Shown here piece by piece: positions 18,538 to 26,022 of a stretch of 53,715 nt of DNA (positions are counted from its first letter, which is position 1; each line of letters begins with the position of its first letter). Source of the stretch: CAYLYP01 sp964387795. GTDB taxonomy: Bacteria > Bacteroidota > Bacteroidia > Bacteroidales > UBA7960. The notes beneath the pieces are model-generated. The model worked only from the letters and a program-made list of their open reading frames with translations, searched no databases and had not been told where the DNA came from. A program made the position numbers and the translations under genes. Location of the stretch: contig CAYLYP010000014.1 of NCBI GenBank assembly GCA_964387795.1, positions 1 to 53,715 of the forward strand, in the 5' to 3' direction.

Positions 18538-19161
18538 ATGCACAAGAATTTTGTATCTGCATTGCTTCCTGGTGAGAAAAATTCAAAATGGGAATCAGAT
18601 ATTATCCATGCAGCCAATACATACCTTCAGGTTGACCTGTTTAGCACAGAAAACGCTTTTCTGGAGCAATGCCCACTGTCTTTTTATCCGGGCTGTTGCC
18701 TGATAAAGCTCAATCATTTTTCATCCATGCCCCCCTTAAGCATCTATTTTATTATGGATCAAAAGAATGAATTGTACGCACTCACCGGTAGCAGGGAGTG
18801 TTTTGAGATTGTCAACGAAAAAGTGGAGCTTTTGCTTAACATGGATACACTTATCCCTTATTGCAAGTTCTATTTAGGGGCTGTTGAAGCTGAAGAGGGG
18901 CCATTTTTTTTGATTGAAAACCTTGGTGATTTTGATTTCACTGAGCAGGCCGAACCTTTTCATCTTACAGCTATCAGGAAACATCTTGCCCCTCCGCTTG
19001 TCAAGCCCGTTGATAATGGTTTTAAGGTACATACATTTATCAATTATGGTGTTTATCTGTTTGAGGCTGACCTTTCAGTGTCATGTAATGGCAACATCGA
19101 GATTGAATCGGAAAAAGTGGCTGCCGAATTTCTCCCAACCAAAGTGTTCAGGATGGAATAA
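18538..19161 (+). CDS. Conserved-looking hypothetical protein, last gene of the operon
   Basis: The ATG at 18538 gives 207 residues; a TTG two codons upstream is a less likely start. It follows the SUKH-like gene by 11 bases and ends the close-packed operon, with about 500 bases of non-coding DNA after it. The protein is soluble and mixed alpha/beta, without signal peptide, membrane helix or recognisable catalytic motif. Six cysteines are scattered and do not form a zinc-ribbon pattern. I do not recognise the family. Its place in the operon is the only clue to function. Confidence 0.65.
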   Translation: MHKNFVSALLPGEKNSKWESDIIHAANTYLQVDLFSTENAFLEQCPLSFYPGCCLIKLNHFSSMPPLSIYFIMDQKNELYALTGSRECFEIVNEKVELLLNMDTLIPYCKFYLGAVEAEEGPFFLIENLGDFDFTEQAEPFHLTAIRKHLAPPLVKPVDNGFKVHTFINYGVYLFEADLSVSCNGNIEIESEKVAAEFLPTKVFRME

Positions 19162-19664
19162 GGATTTATACCTAATCCAGTAGTCAATTAAAGCTTCAAA
19201 AAACCTTCAAATCCCTTTTTCATTCGAATAATTGTATTCATCCTGTATAAACTTGAAGATGAATGCCAATCCCTTTGTTCTGTTATCATACTGAAAGACA
19301 GGGCAAAAAATGACCGATTCAATTTCAGTATGCCCCTACCTGACATACTCTGCTTTAAATCTCTCCAAAGGTATCAGGGATAGAACATGATATGTTCATC
19401 GAGAGGCTTGGTCCGGATTTAAGCCAGACTTAAACCGGGCTTGAACCGCTTTCAACCCGGCTCAAACCCGCCTCAAACCCGCCTCAACCCCGGCTCAACC
19501 CCGGCTCAACCCTTAACATGGTTATTCTTTTTTATTTTCCAAAATTTGAACGGAATTCAACATGGCAAGGAGGTTTGGTAAATTTTTTGTATTTTTTTTC
19601 CTGCAATGGCTAATGAAGTTCAATGATTTTTTAACTTTATCCCCTCATTTATAACTTTTATATT
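19162..19664. other. Intergenic stretch after the operon
   Basis: No gene or clear terminator is visible. It contains the 11-bp tandem repeat array (19413-19511), listed separately. The 3' end of the operon transcript should lie here. Confidence 0.5.
19413..19511. repeat. Nine-unit 11-bp tandem repeat (CCGGCTCAACC)
   Basis: Nine contiguous units of exactly 11 bases run from 19413 to 19511. The last two units are identical (CCGGCTCAACC). Moving left the units diverge step by step, through CCGCCTCAACC, CCGCCTCAAAC, CCGGCTCAAAC and CCGCTTTCAAC, to CCGGATTTAAG. The array is strongly C-rich on this strand and sits in A+T-rich DNA between the operon and the next gene. The 11-base period is close to one helical turn, so each unit faces the same side of the DNA. 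Confidence 0.9.
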
Positions 19665-20087
19665 ATGGATACAAAAGCAAGGCTGATAAACTTAGAAGCA
19701 GTTTTAAAGAACAATTCAATATTTCCCGTATGGGAAAAGGATAATCGTATGTTAATTAAAGCCCAGCCCGGGGGTTTTGATATTGCTGTAGAATATACAG
19801 ATTCTGATGTCTTTATTTGGTTCGATACAGTTAGTATAAGTATTGATCCTAAGCATTTTGACGGGTTGATTTACTATTTTAAACTCGCCTTCGACGGGAA
19901 GCTGCGCCTGAAAAAGACTTTAAGAAAAGAAAATGAAAGCTGCATTGAATTGTTAAGTAAAGAAGGTGATGACTGGTCTCAGGAGCTTTTATTCGATAAT
20001 AAAGACTATAGGTTTTGGATCAGGAAAACCACGCTTGTTTTAGAAAACAAATATCGTATCGACACGGCTGAAATAGAGAAGATATAG
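19665..20087 (+). CDS. Hypothetical protein
   Basis: The 140-residue soluble protein starts at ATG 19665 and is bounded by long intergenic stretches on both sides. It contains several short beta-like segments (FDIAVEYTDSDVFIWFDTVS) and a Lys-rich middle (LRLKKTLRKENES). There is no signal peptide, membrane helix or catalytic motif. I do not recognise a family. Because it is separated from the operon by 500 bases that include a tandem repeat array, it is probably transcribed on its own. Confidence 0.6.
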   Translation: MDTKARLINLEAVLKNNSIFPVWEKDNRMLIKAQPGGFDIAVEYTDSDVFIWFDTVSISIDPKHFDGLIYYFKLAFDGKLRLKKTLRKENESCIELLSKEGDDWSQELLFDNKDYRFWIRKTTLVLENKYRIDTAEIEKI

Positions 20088-20174
20088 GAAAAAGTAGGAT
20101 TGAGGGCTTTTTCTGATGGTTTCCATGATGAATGCCTGTTGTTTAGTAAAGAGTATATTCATTCCTGACAAAAT

Positions 20175-20370
20175 GCAGGTCTGATGAACAAGTCATCAAG
20201 GTATCAGAAGCCTGGACAATGGAAGATATTGTATATTAATACGACAGGCTGACAGCGACAAAGCAATTGATTAGCATTGCCAACTATTCTGGTGCTTTTG
20301 TTTTTTTCACCTTTTATCTTTTGCCTTTATGGACCTTTTATCCGATTCTTAATGTTTTTCTGCAAGAATA
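20175..20370. mobile_element. MITE-like element, copy 2 (inverted relative to copy 1)
   Basis: The left end GGTCTGATGAACAAGTC and following AAGGTATCAGA match the reverse complement of the right part of copy 1. The shared interior block ATTGTATATTAATAC occurs in both. The right end, TTAATGTTTTTCTGCA at about 20349-20364, matches the reverse complement of the left end of copy 1. At 196 bases it is about 33 bases shorter than copy 1 and more diverged at its tips. No protein is encoded. Confidence 0.65.
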
Positions 20371-20596
20371 GAAAAACAAGCATAAACCTTTTCAATTTTG
20401 TATGGTTTTTGCAACAAAGTAGTTAAAACTACATTTTTCATGGCCATTCTTGTAGGGGAAATAAAATGTTAAATTTTGGTTGTTTAAAAAATTTAAAATG
20501 CTCATTTGCTGTTGTTACAATCATTTTAAACAATAATTAACCAGCCTTAGAATAGTTTTGGATAAGTTAATCAGAGGTTTTTTAAAAAAAAAGGTT

Positions 20597-20604
20597 TATA
20601 CTTG
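20597..20604 (+). promoter_or_regulatory. Possible Bacteroidota -7 box
   Basis: TATACTTG is one base off the TAnnTTTG consensus. It lies about 110 bases upstream of the SiaC-like gene in otherwise empty DNA. No convincing -33 element is visible, so this is tentative. Confidence 0.3.
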
Positions 20605-20711
20605 CATAATAAACAAACAACAATATAAGGGGGTTTAGTTTATGCAACAATAGGTATCATCCTTTTTGAATTCAAGATTATAAGTGGCATCCGTAACATT
20701 ATTTATCACTT

Positions 20712-21143
20712 ATGAGAACAAAGCCAAACCGTGACTTTTTTACCACTTTCGAAGAAATGCAAACAAACGAATTTTTTATGATTAAGGGGACAGCTGAAAC
20801 CCCTGAAGTAGTTTTAAACATGCCTGAAGGCCTGATAAGTTTTTCAGGCAGGTCATTACCAGAGAATCCGAGGATTTTTTATAATCCGATAAAGAATTGG
20901 ATAAAGAATTATTCAGAAAACCCTGCAGAAAAAACCAAAGTTGTTTTTGATTTAGAGTATTTCAATACAGCTTCATCAAAAATGATATTAGAAATAATTG
21001 AGATTATTCGGGAAATATATTCCTCAACAGATAATTTGACTATGGAATGGCATTATATGGAAGATGATGAAGATATGTTGGAAGCAGGTGAGGATTTTTC
21101 AGAAGTGGCAGATGTGAAGTTTAATTATTATAGTTATAATTAA
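20712..21143 (+). CDS. SiaC-like regulatory phosphoprotein (DUF1987)
   Basis: The 143-residue protein shows the DUF1987/SiaC pattern: SGRSLPENPRIFYNPIKNW, then LEYFNTASSK and near the end WHYMEDDEDMLEAGEDF. In Pseudomonas, SiaC is phosphorylated on a threonine in the FNTSSSK loop by the kinase SiaB and dephosphorylated by the PP2C phosphatase SiaA. The matching residue here is Thr86, and the loop is conserved. No SiaB-like kinase is next to it, but a PP2C gene lies 12 kb upstream in the kinase operon. A regulatory link to that operon is inference from proximity only. It is cytoplasmic and stands alone between two MITE-like sequences. Confidence 0.82.
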   Translation: MRTKPNRDFFTTFEEMQTNEFFMIKGTAETPEVVLNMPEGLISFSGRSLPENPRIFYNPIKNWIKNYSENPAEKTKVVFDLEYFNTASSKMILEIIEIIREIYSSTDNLTMEWHYMEDDEDMLEAGEDFSEVADVKFNYYSYN

Positions 21144-21325
21144 AGATTTCTTTGAGATATTCATTTAGCCGAATCCTGTTTTTTACTGTTCAGTTTTTAT
21201 TATTATTGGTGCAAGCATTCAACCCTTTTTTTGTTGAAATGTATAATATTTATATTCGTCATGCTTTAAAGTGAACTTTGGTTTATTGGCTATTGGTAAA
21301 GAACAATAATTTTTTTTTTCATTAT

Positions 21326-21369
21326 TGCACCGCATCTGATACCATAAAGGTTTTACAGCAGGATTTAAT
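21326..21369. repeat. Degenerate MITE-like end, copy 3
   Basis: CGCATCTGATACC (from about 21331) is identical to a block in copy 1 (679-691), and the following bases keep the spacing to a degraded terminal inverted repeat (CAGCAGGATTTAA). Only this one end is recognisable. It overlaps the stop codon of the MORN-repeat gene on the minus strand. Confidence 0.5.
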
Positions 21370-22531
21370 ATCCAACAACAAAGATGGTATTATGATCAAT
21401 GGTTTTTTGGAGAATGATTTTCAGCGGTTTGCCATTAACAAAGAGGAGGGCCTGATATATAATTGTGGTATTTTGGCCTGTTTGAGGGAAGAATAACCAA
21501 AGGCCATTTTCGAGGTTATTGAAATAACGGCCTGTTTTTTCAAGATTGCCATCAGGATAGAAATATTCCCAGTATCCGGTTGCCTGGTTATTGGTATAGT
21601 TTCCGGATTGTTTAAGGATTCCGTTTTCAAAAAAGACTTCCCAGAAGCCCTCGAATGCCCCGTTAAGATATGGCCCTTTTGAATAAGTCATTCCTGAAGG
21701 ATAATAAGAGAACCATAATCCTGTTCTTTCTCCGTTTAAATATGTGCCTTCTTGGCTGATTGTTCCATTAATGTGAAATTCAGTGTATGAACCATCTAAC
21801 ACTCCATTTACATACGATGCCTTTATCATTATGGTTCCATTGTCATGAAATGCAATATATTTGCCATGCATCAAGCCATTCTTAAACAAGCATGTTCTTT
21901 GGAGCTTGCCATTTTTATAATATACTTTCAGGGAGTCAGCAAATGAGCCTTGTTGCTTAGTGCCCAGATAGTTAATCTGTCCATTATCGAAATATTGTTT
22001 AAAAGGGCCATGCTCAATTCCGTGATTAAGGGTGCAATCTTTAAACAGCAACCCATTTTCAAAGAAGAGTTTTAAAGTCCCATGAGGGGTTCCATTGAGG
22101 TATTCGGTAATGCTTTCGGTATTTCCGTTTTCATAATAAGTATAAAACAGTCCATTCAAAGCGCCTGAGTTATAGGAGCCTTGTTGACAAATGCCACCCT
22201 GAGGAAAAAACATCACATAATTTCCATGCCTTTCGCCGTTTTCAAAGTTTATCTGCTGTATAAGCTTTGCGTCCTGTGAATAAACCTTCCATGTGCCTTG
22301 GGCTTTACTGTTGCTCATCAATCCTTCCTGGCGAAGGACATTGCCTGAAAAGTATTTGTAGGAACCATGTTTTATTGTATCCCCATTGCGAATAAAGCCC
22401 TCAAATTTTTCTTTTAATAAACCATCTTTTTGATAGGTTTCAAAGACCCTGTTCTGGGAGCAGAGTTTATTAGTTCCCAAAGAAACCAGGAAGAAGGAAA
22501 TAAAAAATCCCGCAAAGAGATTGGCAGGCAT
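21365..22531 (-). CDS. Exported MORN/YwqK-type repeat protein
   Basis: The 388-residue protein has a hydrophobic N-terminal signal (about residues 5-25). It then has a long run of about 13 MORN_2-like repeats of 20-25 residues with the recurrent pattern of aromatic residue, x, NG, then G (YYENGNTESITEYLNG, YYKNGKL, FHDNGT, FHINGT, YYPSG, FFENG, FYPDGN). Such repeats form an extended beta sheet and serve as protein or membrane contacts; their exact role is not known. It follows the chaperone-like gene by 6 bases on the minus strand, so the two form an operon. The last 20 residues no longer fit the repeat, and the stop lies within a degenerate MITE-like end, so the original C-terminus may have been altered. 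Confidence 0.75.
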   Translation of the reverse strand: MPANLFAGFFISFFLVSLGTNKLCSQNRVFETYQKDGLLKEKFEGFIRNGDTIKHGSYKYFSGNVLRQEGLMSNSKAQGTWKVYSQDAKLIQQINFENGERHGNYVMFFPQGGICQQGSYNSGALNGLFYTYYENGNTESITEYLNGTPHGTLKLFFENGLLFKDCTLNHGIEHGPFKQYFDNGQINYLGTKQQGSFADSLKVYYKNGKLQRTCLFKNGLMHGKYIAFHDNGTIMIKASYVNGVLDGSYTEFHINGTISQEGTYLNGERTGLWFSYYPSGMTYSKGPYLNGAFEGFWEVFFENGILKQSGNYTNNQATGYWEYFYPDGNLEKTGRYFNNLENGLWLFFPQTGQNTTIIYQALLFVNGKPLKIILQKTIDHNTIFVVGY

Positions 22532-22537
22532 AAGAGG

Positions 22538-23353
22538 TTATTTTTCAACAACAATAAGCATTTGGGTCCCTTTAAGGGTAGAGCTCCCGGTGTGGTCAAG
22601 GATAGCAGCAAGGGAGTATTGACCAGGTTTAAGTTCGTTGGGAAGGTTCAGTTGAATAGTCCTGGAGGATTGGGGATAAGCAGACAATTCAGTTGTAGGG
22701 AACCTTGTTTCTTCTCCTGTTGTTAAGTTGGAAGCAATAAGGTACACTTTACAGTTTGTGATTTTATCCCCGGTGTTTTCAAGGTTTACCTGAAATATTC
22801 TTTCTGTGTCATCAGATGTAGTGATTTCCTGAATATTATTGATGCCCACTTTGTCAGTAACGCCTAATGGATTATATGACAAATAAACATCGATTCGCCC
22901 TAAAACGGCGATACCTGCTTTAACACTTTTATCGGCAGAAAATGCTGTTTGTTCGGCAGCCGATTCAAGGCTGATAATACCCCATTTTGAAGTGTAGTCA
23001 TCCTGTGGGGTTTGCATCGTAACCTGGACCAGCATCTCTTCATTAGGTTCGAGGCTCACATAGGAAGGGTTTATTGTGATCCAACGGGCAATTGTGTTTT
23101 TTGTTGATTCGGCAGGAAGGACTTCCATTTTTCCATCCCGATAAATTAAATAATCCCTATGCCTTAAAGTGATTGTGGTTTTTTTGTTGCTGTGGTTTCT
23201 AACCGCAATAGTCTTTGTTATTGATTCGCCAGGGTTTGCTGAATACTGAAGTCGAATAGGTGCTACCTCAAAATCCTGTGAAAAAATAGCCTGGGTTGCT
23301 AAAAAAAACACGGAGATAAATAATGCTGCCTTAAATTTCATAGGTTTATTCAT
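22538..23353 (-). CDS. Periplasmic pilus-chaperone-like protein
   Basis: Starting at the ATG at 23353 (MNKPMKFKAALFISVF) gives 271 residues; a longer frame from 23374 adds seven residues. A signal peptide ends near IFSQ. The mature protein looks like two Ig-like domains: an N-terminal unit with APIRLQYSANPGESITKTIAVRNHSNKK (here split: APIRLQY, then NPGESITKTIAVRNHS) and a conserved-looking region up to VLGRIDVYLSY, followed by a second beta unit ending in ILDHTG. This organisation fits fimbrial/PapD-type chaperone-like proteins found in Bacteroidota, although no usher or pilin gene is nearby. It is the first gene of a two-gene minus-strand operon with the MORN-repeat protein. Confidence 0.65.
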   Translation of the reverse strand: MNKPMKFKAALFISVFFLATQAIFSQDFEVAPIRLQYSANPGESITKTIAVRNHSNKKTTITLRHRDYLIYRDGKMEVLPAESTKNTIARWITINPSYVSLEPNEEMLVQVTMQTPQDDYTSKWGIISLESAAEQTAFSADKSVKAGIAVLGRIDVYLSYNPLGVTDKVGINNIQEITTSDDTERIFQVNLENTGDKITNCKVYLIASNLTTGEETRFPTTELSAYPQSSRTIQLNLPNELKPGQYSLAAILDHTGSSTLKGTQMLIVVEK

Positions 23354-23648
23354 TTTTAAAGTCAAAACATACAAAAGTAAATGATTTTGTGTATCATAAG
23401 CTTATTGTATCAACTATTTTTGTCTTTAGTATTAATAGGTTTATCTAAAAAAAAACAGTTTGAACAAAAAAATGATATCGGTACTTTCGATGAAGAAAAA
23501 AAATCATATTAGCTCCCTCAACTATAAATGGCAAATTGGGGAAAACAATAATAACCTAATATGTTTAGGCTTTATTAGAACCAAGCTATGTTTTTAAGAA
23601 CAGAGTTGTTTTAAAAACAATAAAGCTCAAAAAGCAGTCGGACAGGTT

Positions 23649-24083
23649 TTATTTGCTGATTTTATAAATGATCCGGGTTTCAGTATTTCCTTTTATCATT
23701 GAGTAAACCGGGCAATACTTATCTTCAGCAAGGGCAATAACCTTTTTCATATCTTCCTCGGTAAGATTTGGGGATTGAACAGACAATTCAACAGTTATAT
23801 TTTTAAAACCAGTAGGATGTTCTTCGCGGCGAATTCCTTTTGCCGAAGCTTCAAAGCTTTTGATTGTTATGTTCATCCTTCTTAAAAATGTAAGGACAGC
23901 ACTGCCAACACAGGATGACAAACTCAGGAGCAATAGTTCAAGAGAAGTATAGCCAAGGTTATCACCAAGGGGTGGATAATAATCAATAGAAACTGCTTCA
24001 TTTCCCTCGACAAAACCAATGAAATGTAATTTTTCGTTTACAAGAGTGATTGAAGCGTTCACTTCTTTTGATTTATCAATCAT
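23649..24083 (-). CDS. OsmC/Ohr-family peroxide reductase-like protein
   Basis: The 144-residue length and pattern fit the OsmC family of thiol-dependent (hydro)peroxidases. The two redox cysteines are present in SLSSCVGSA (Cys58) and in EDKYCPVYSMI (about Cys124). The family normally acts as a cytoplasmic homodimer against organic hydroperoxides. It is a single gene with intergenic DNA on both sides. The exact subgroup (OsmC, Ohr or YhfA-like) cannot be decided by eye; the CPVY motif is typical of the YhfA/OsmC-like branch. Confidence 0.85.
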   Translation of the reverse strand: MIDKSKEVNASITLVNEKLHFIGFVEGNEAVSIDYYPPLGDNLGYTSLELLLLSLSSCVGSAVLTFLRRMNITIKSFEASAKGIRREEHPTGFKNITVELSVQSPNLTEEDMKKVIALAEDKYCPVYSMIKGNTETRIIYKISK

Positions 24084-24569
24084 AACACCAGATTTTAAGG
24101 TTTATTGTTTATTTATTGGTTTTCAATGAGTTTATTGATAACCGGGAATCTTTTAATCCCTAATAATTTGTTTTTTGAATTCTTTGGTTGTAACTGTTTA
24201 TTTTCAGTGCTTAAAATTAAACAGATTTGTTGAAATCAGGCATTTATTGGGTTAAGTTATTTTCACTAAAACATTGAATTGTTAAGTGGTTCATGGTTAT
24301 TTATAATTAAACAGAAAGAATTCTAACATAATGGTAATAAATATACATTGTAAACGTTATTTTTGGAGAAACAGGAAAGACTAATGTTTTGAAAATGAAT
24401 ACAAATTGAAAAAAGCCGAAAACATATTTCACTTTTAGATTTCTTTTGTATGTTCGTTTCAATTCTTCAGTTAAATTTGTATTTTAATGAATAAATTTTA
24501 ATATTCAGGCTTGCATAAGGAAGTATGGTCTAATATTTTTAAAGAAACATGAGCTAATAACAAAAAAGA
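24084..24569. other. Intergenic stretch upstream of tolC-like gene
   Basis: A+T-rich DNA between the divergent OsmC and TolC-like genes. I see no gene. A possible promoter for the TolC-like gene lies at 24445-24479. Confidence 0.5.
24445..24479 (+). promoter_or_regulatory. Possible promoter of the TolC-HlyD operon
   Basis: TTTG at 24445-24448 and TAAATTTG at 24472-24479 fit the Bacteroidota -33 and -7 (TAnnTTTG) pattern, although the 23-base spacing is on the long side. The TolC-like start lies about 90 bases downstream. Confidence 0.4.
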
Positions 24570-26018
24570 ATGCACATGAAATCAAGCGCCACCATAAGGC
24601 AGATGGTGAAAAAAATAATTCTTTTACTCCTGTTCACATTTCCTGTAATTGCCCTGGGCCAGCAAAAAGAGTGGACATTACAGGATTGTATCCAATATGC
24701 CTTGGAAAACAATGTCAGTTTGAAACAGCAATACTTATCGGTAAGTCTGGCAGAAGAGGAGGTGTTCCAGAGTACATCTCGTTTTTTTCCCGACCTGAAC
24801 CTCAATGGTTCTCATGCATATAACTTTGGACGGGCTGTTGACAAGTTCACAAATGAGTTTGAAACAGAGCGTGTTCAAACAAATAACTTCACTGCTTCAT
24901 CTTCAGTAGTGCTATTTAATGGTTTTCAGAACCTGAATACATATAAGCAAAGCAGGTTAAACCTACAGGCAAGCCAATATGATTTTCAGGCCATGCAAAA
25001 TGACATCTCCCTGGCAATTGCTTCGGCTTATCTGCAGGTTTTATATTCGATGGAATTAACAGATATTGCATCATTGCAACTGGAGATTATTCGCCAGCAG
25101 GTGGAGCGGACGGAGAAGCTTGTAAATGCAGGAACGCTGGCCAAAGGGAATTTGTTTACAATCCAGGCACAGGCAGCAGGGGAGGAGTTGGTATTAGTGA
25201 ATGCCCAGAACCAGTTAGACCTTGCATTGTTGAACCTCACACAATTTCTTGACCTGAAGAATGACAGCGGATTTCGGATCCAAAAACCTATCATTGATAT
25301 CCCGCTTGAGACAACGATATTGGCCGATCCCACAGAAGTATATTCAATAGCAAGTACATCACAACCGATGATAAAAGCTGCTGAATACAGGGTAATGAGT
25401 GCCGAAAAAGGATTACACCTTGCACAGGGTTATCGGAGCCCAACCTTATCCTTTGGGGCAAGCCTGGGCACAGGCTATTCGAGTGCAAGCCTCGAAATTG
25501 CAGATATTCAACCAGGTGACCCGGTACTTATCGGGGCAACATTAACGGGGGATGAGGTATATGGGCCATCCTATAAAACAATAACGCAGGTAAAACCTTT
25601 TTCAAATCAGCTTGAGGACAACTTTAGTCAGTCGCTTGGTTTTTATTTGTCCATTCCTGTTTTTAATAATTTCCAGGTACGGAAGGCTGTTCAGCAGTCA
25701 AAGATAAATCTTGAGAATAGCAGGTTGCAACAACAAATAGTGCATGATCAGTTGTATAAGACTATACAACAAGCGCATGCAGATGCCAAAGCGGCATTAA
25801 AAAAATATCTTGCCAACCAAAAGAATGTGATGGCCCTTGAGGAAGCCTATCGCTATATGGAACAACGCTTTTCGGTTGGGATGGCCAATTCGCTGGATTA
25901 TAACGATGCGAAAAACAGATTGGCACAGGCGCAGTCAGAAACAGTTCAGGCCAAGTATGATTATATATTCCGTTTAAAAGTACTCGACTTTTATATGGGC
26001 AAACCTATTAACCTTTGA
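24570..26018 (+). CDS. TolC-family outer membrane efflux protein
   Basis: The 482-residue protein opens with a signal peptide; the ATG at 24603 (MVKKIILLLLF) is an equally good start and gives a cleaner signal. The mature protein starts with the family hallmark WTLQDCIQYALENN and continues with two long amphipathic helical repeats rich in Gln, Ala and Asn. The second closes with the family's RFSVGMANSLDYNDAKNRLAQAQ region (positions about 430-455). It forms a trimeric outer-membrane channel for type I export or efflux. It is followed after only 4 bases by the HlyD-type adaptor, so the two are one operon. No inner-membrane pump gene is present in the operon. Confidence 0.92.
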   Translation: MHMKSSATIRQMVKKIILLLLFTFPVIALGQQKEWTLQDCIQYALENNVSLKQQYLSVSLAEEEVFQSTSRFFPDLNLNGSHAYNFGRAVDKFTNEFETERVQTNNFTASSSVVLFNGFQNLNTYKQSRLNLQASQYDFQAMQNDISLAIASAYLQVLYSMELTDIASLQLEIIRQQVERTEKLVNAGTLAKGNLFTIQAQAAGEELVLVNAQNQLDLALLNLTQFLDLKNDSGFRIQKPIIDIPLETTILADPTEVYSIASTSQPMIKAAEYRVMSAEKGLHLAQGYRSPTLSFGASLGTGYSSASLEIADIQPGDPVLIGATLTGDEVYGPSYKTITQVKPFSNQLEDNFSQSLGFYLSIPVFNNFQVRKAVQQSKINLENSRLQQQIVHDQLYKTIQQAHADAKAALKKYLANQKNVMALEEAYRYMEQRFSVGMANSLDYNDAKNRLAQAQSETVQAKYDYIFRLKVLDFYMGKPINL

Positions 26019-26022
26019 AACA

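Larger units (their letters stand above)
20088..20711. other. Intergenic stretch with MITE-like copy 2 and possible promoter
   Basis: Contains the second MITE-like copy (20175-20370). After it the DNA is A+T-rich with no gene. A possible TAnnTTTG-type promoter box lies at 20597-20604, upstream of the SiaC-like gene. Confidence 0.5.

Noticed and set aside
2317..19161. Type VI or type VII secretion locus
   Set aside because: FHA, PP2C, kinase and CbxX/EccA-like proteins occur in such loci, but no sheath, baseplate, VgrG, Hcp, WXG100 or EccC-like gene is present.
19413..19511. CRISPR array
   Set aside because: Units are 11 bases and contiguous, without spacers, and no cas genes are present.
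21278..21496. 72-codon plus-strand frame
   Set aside because: It overlaps the 3' end of the MORN-repeat gene and repeat-derived sequence, without protein-like features.
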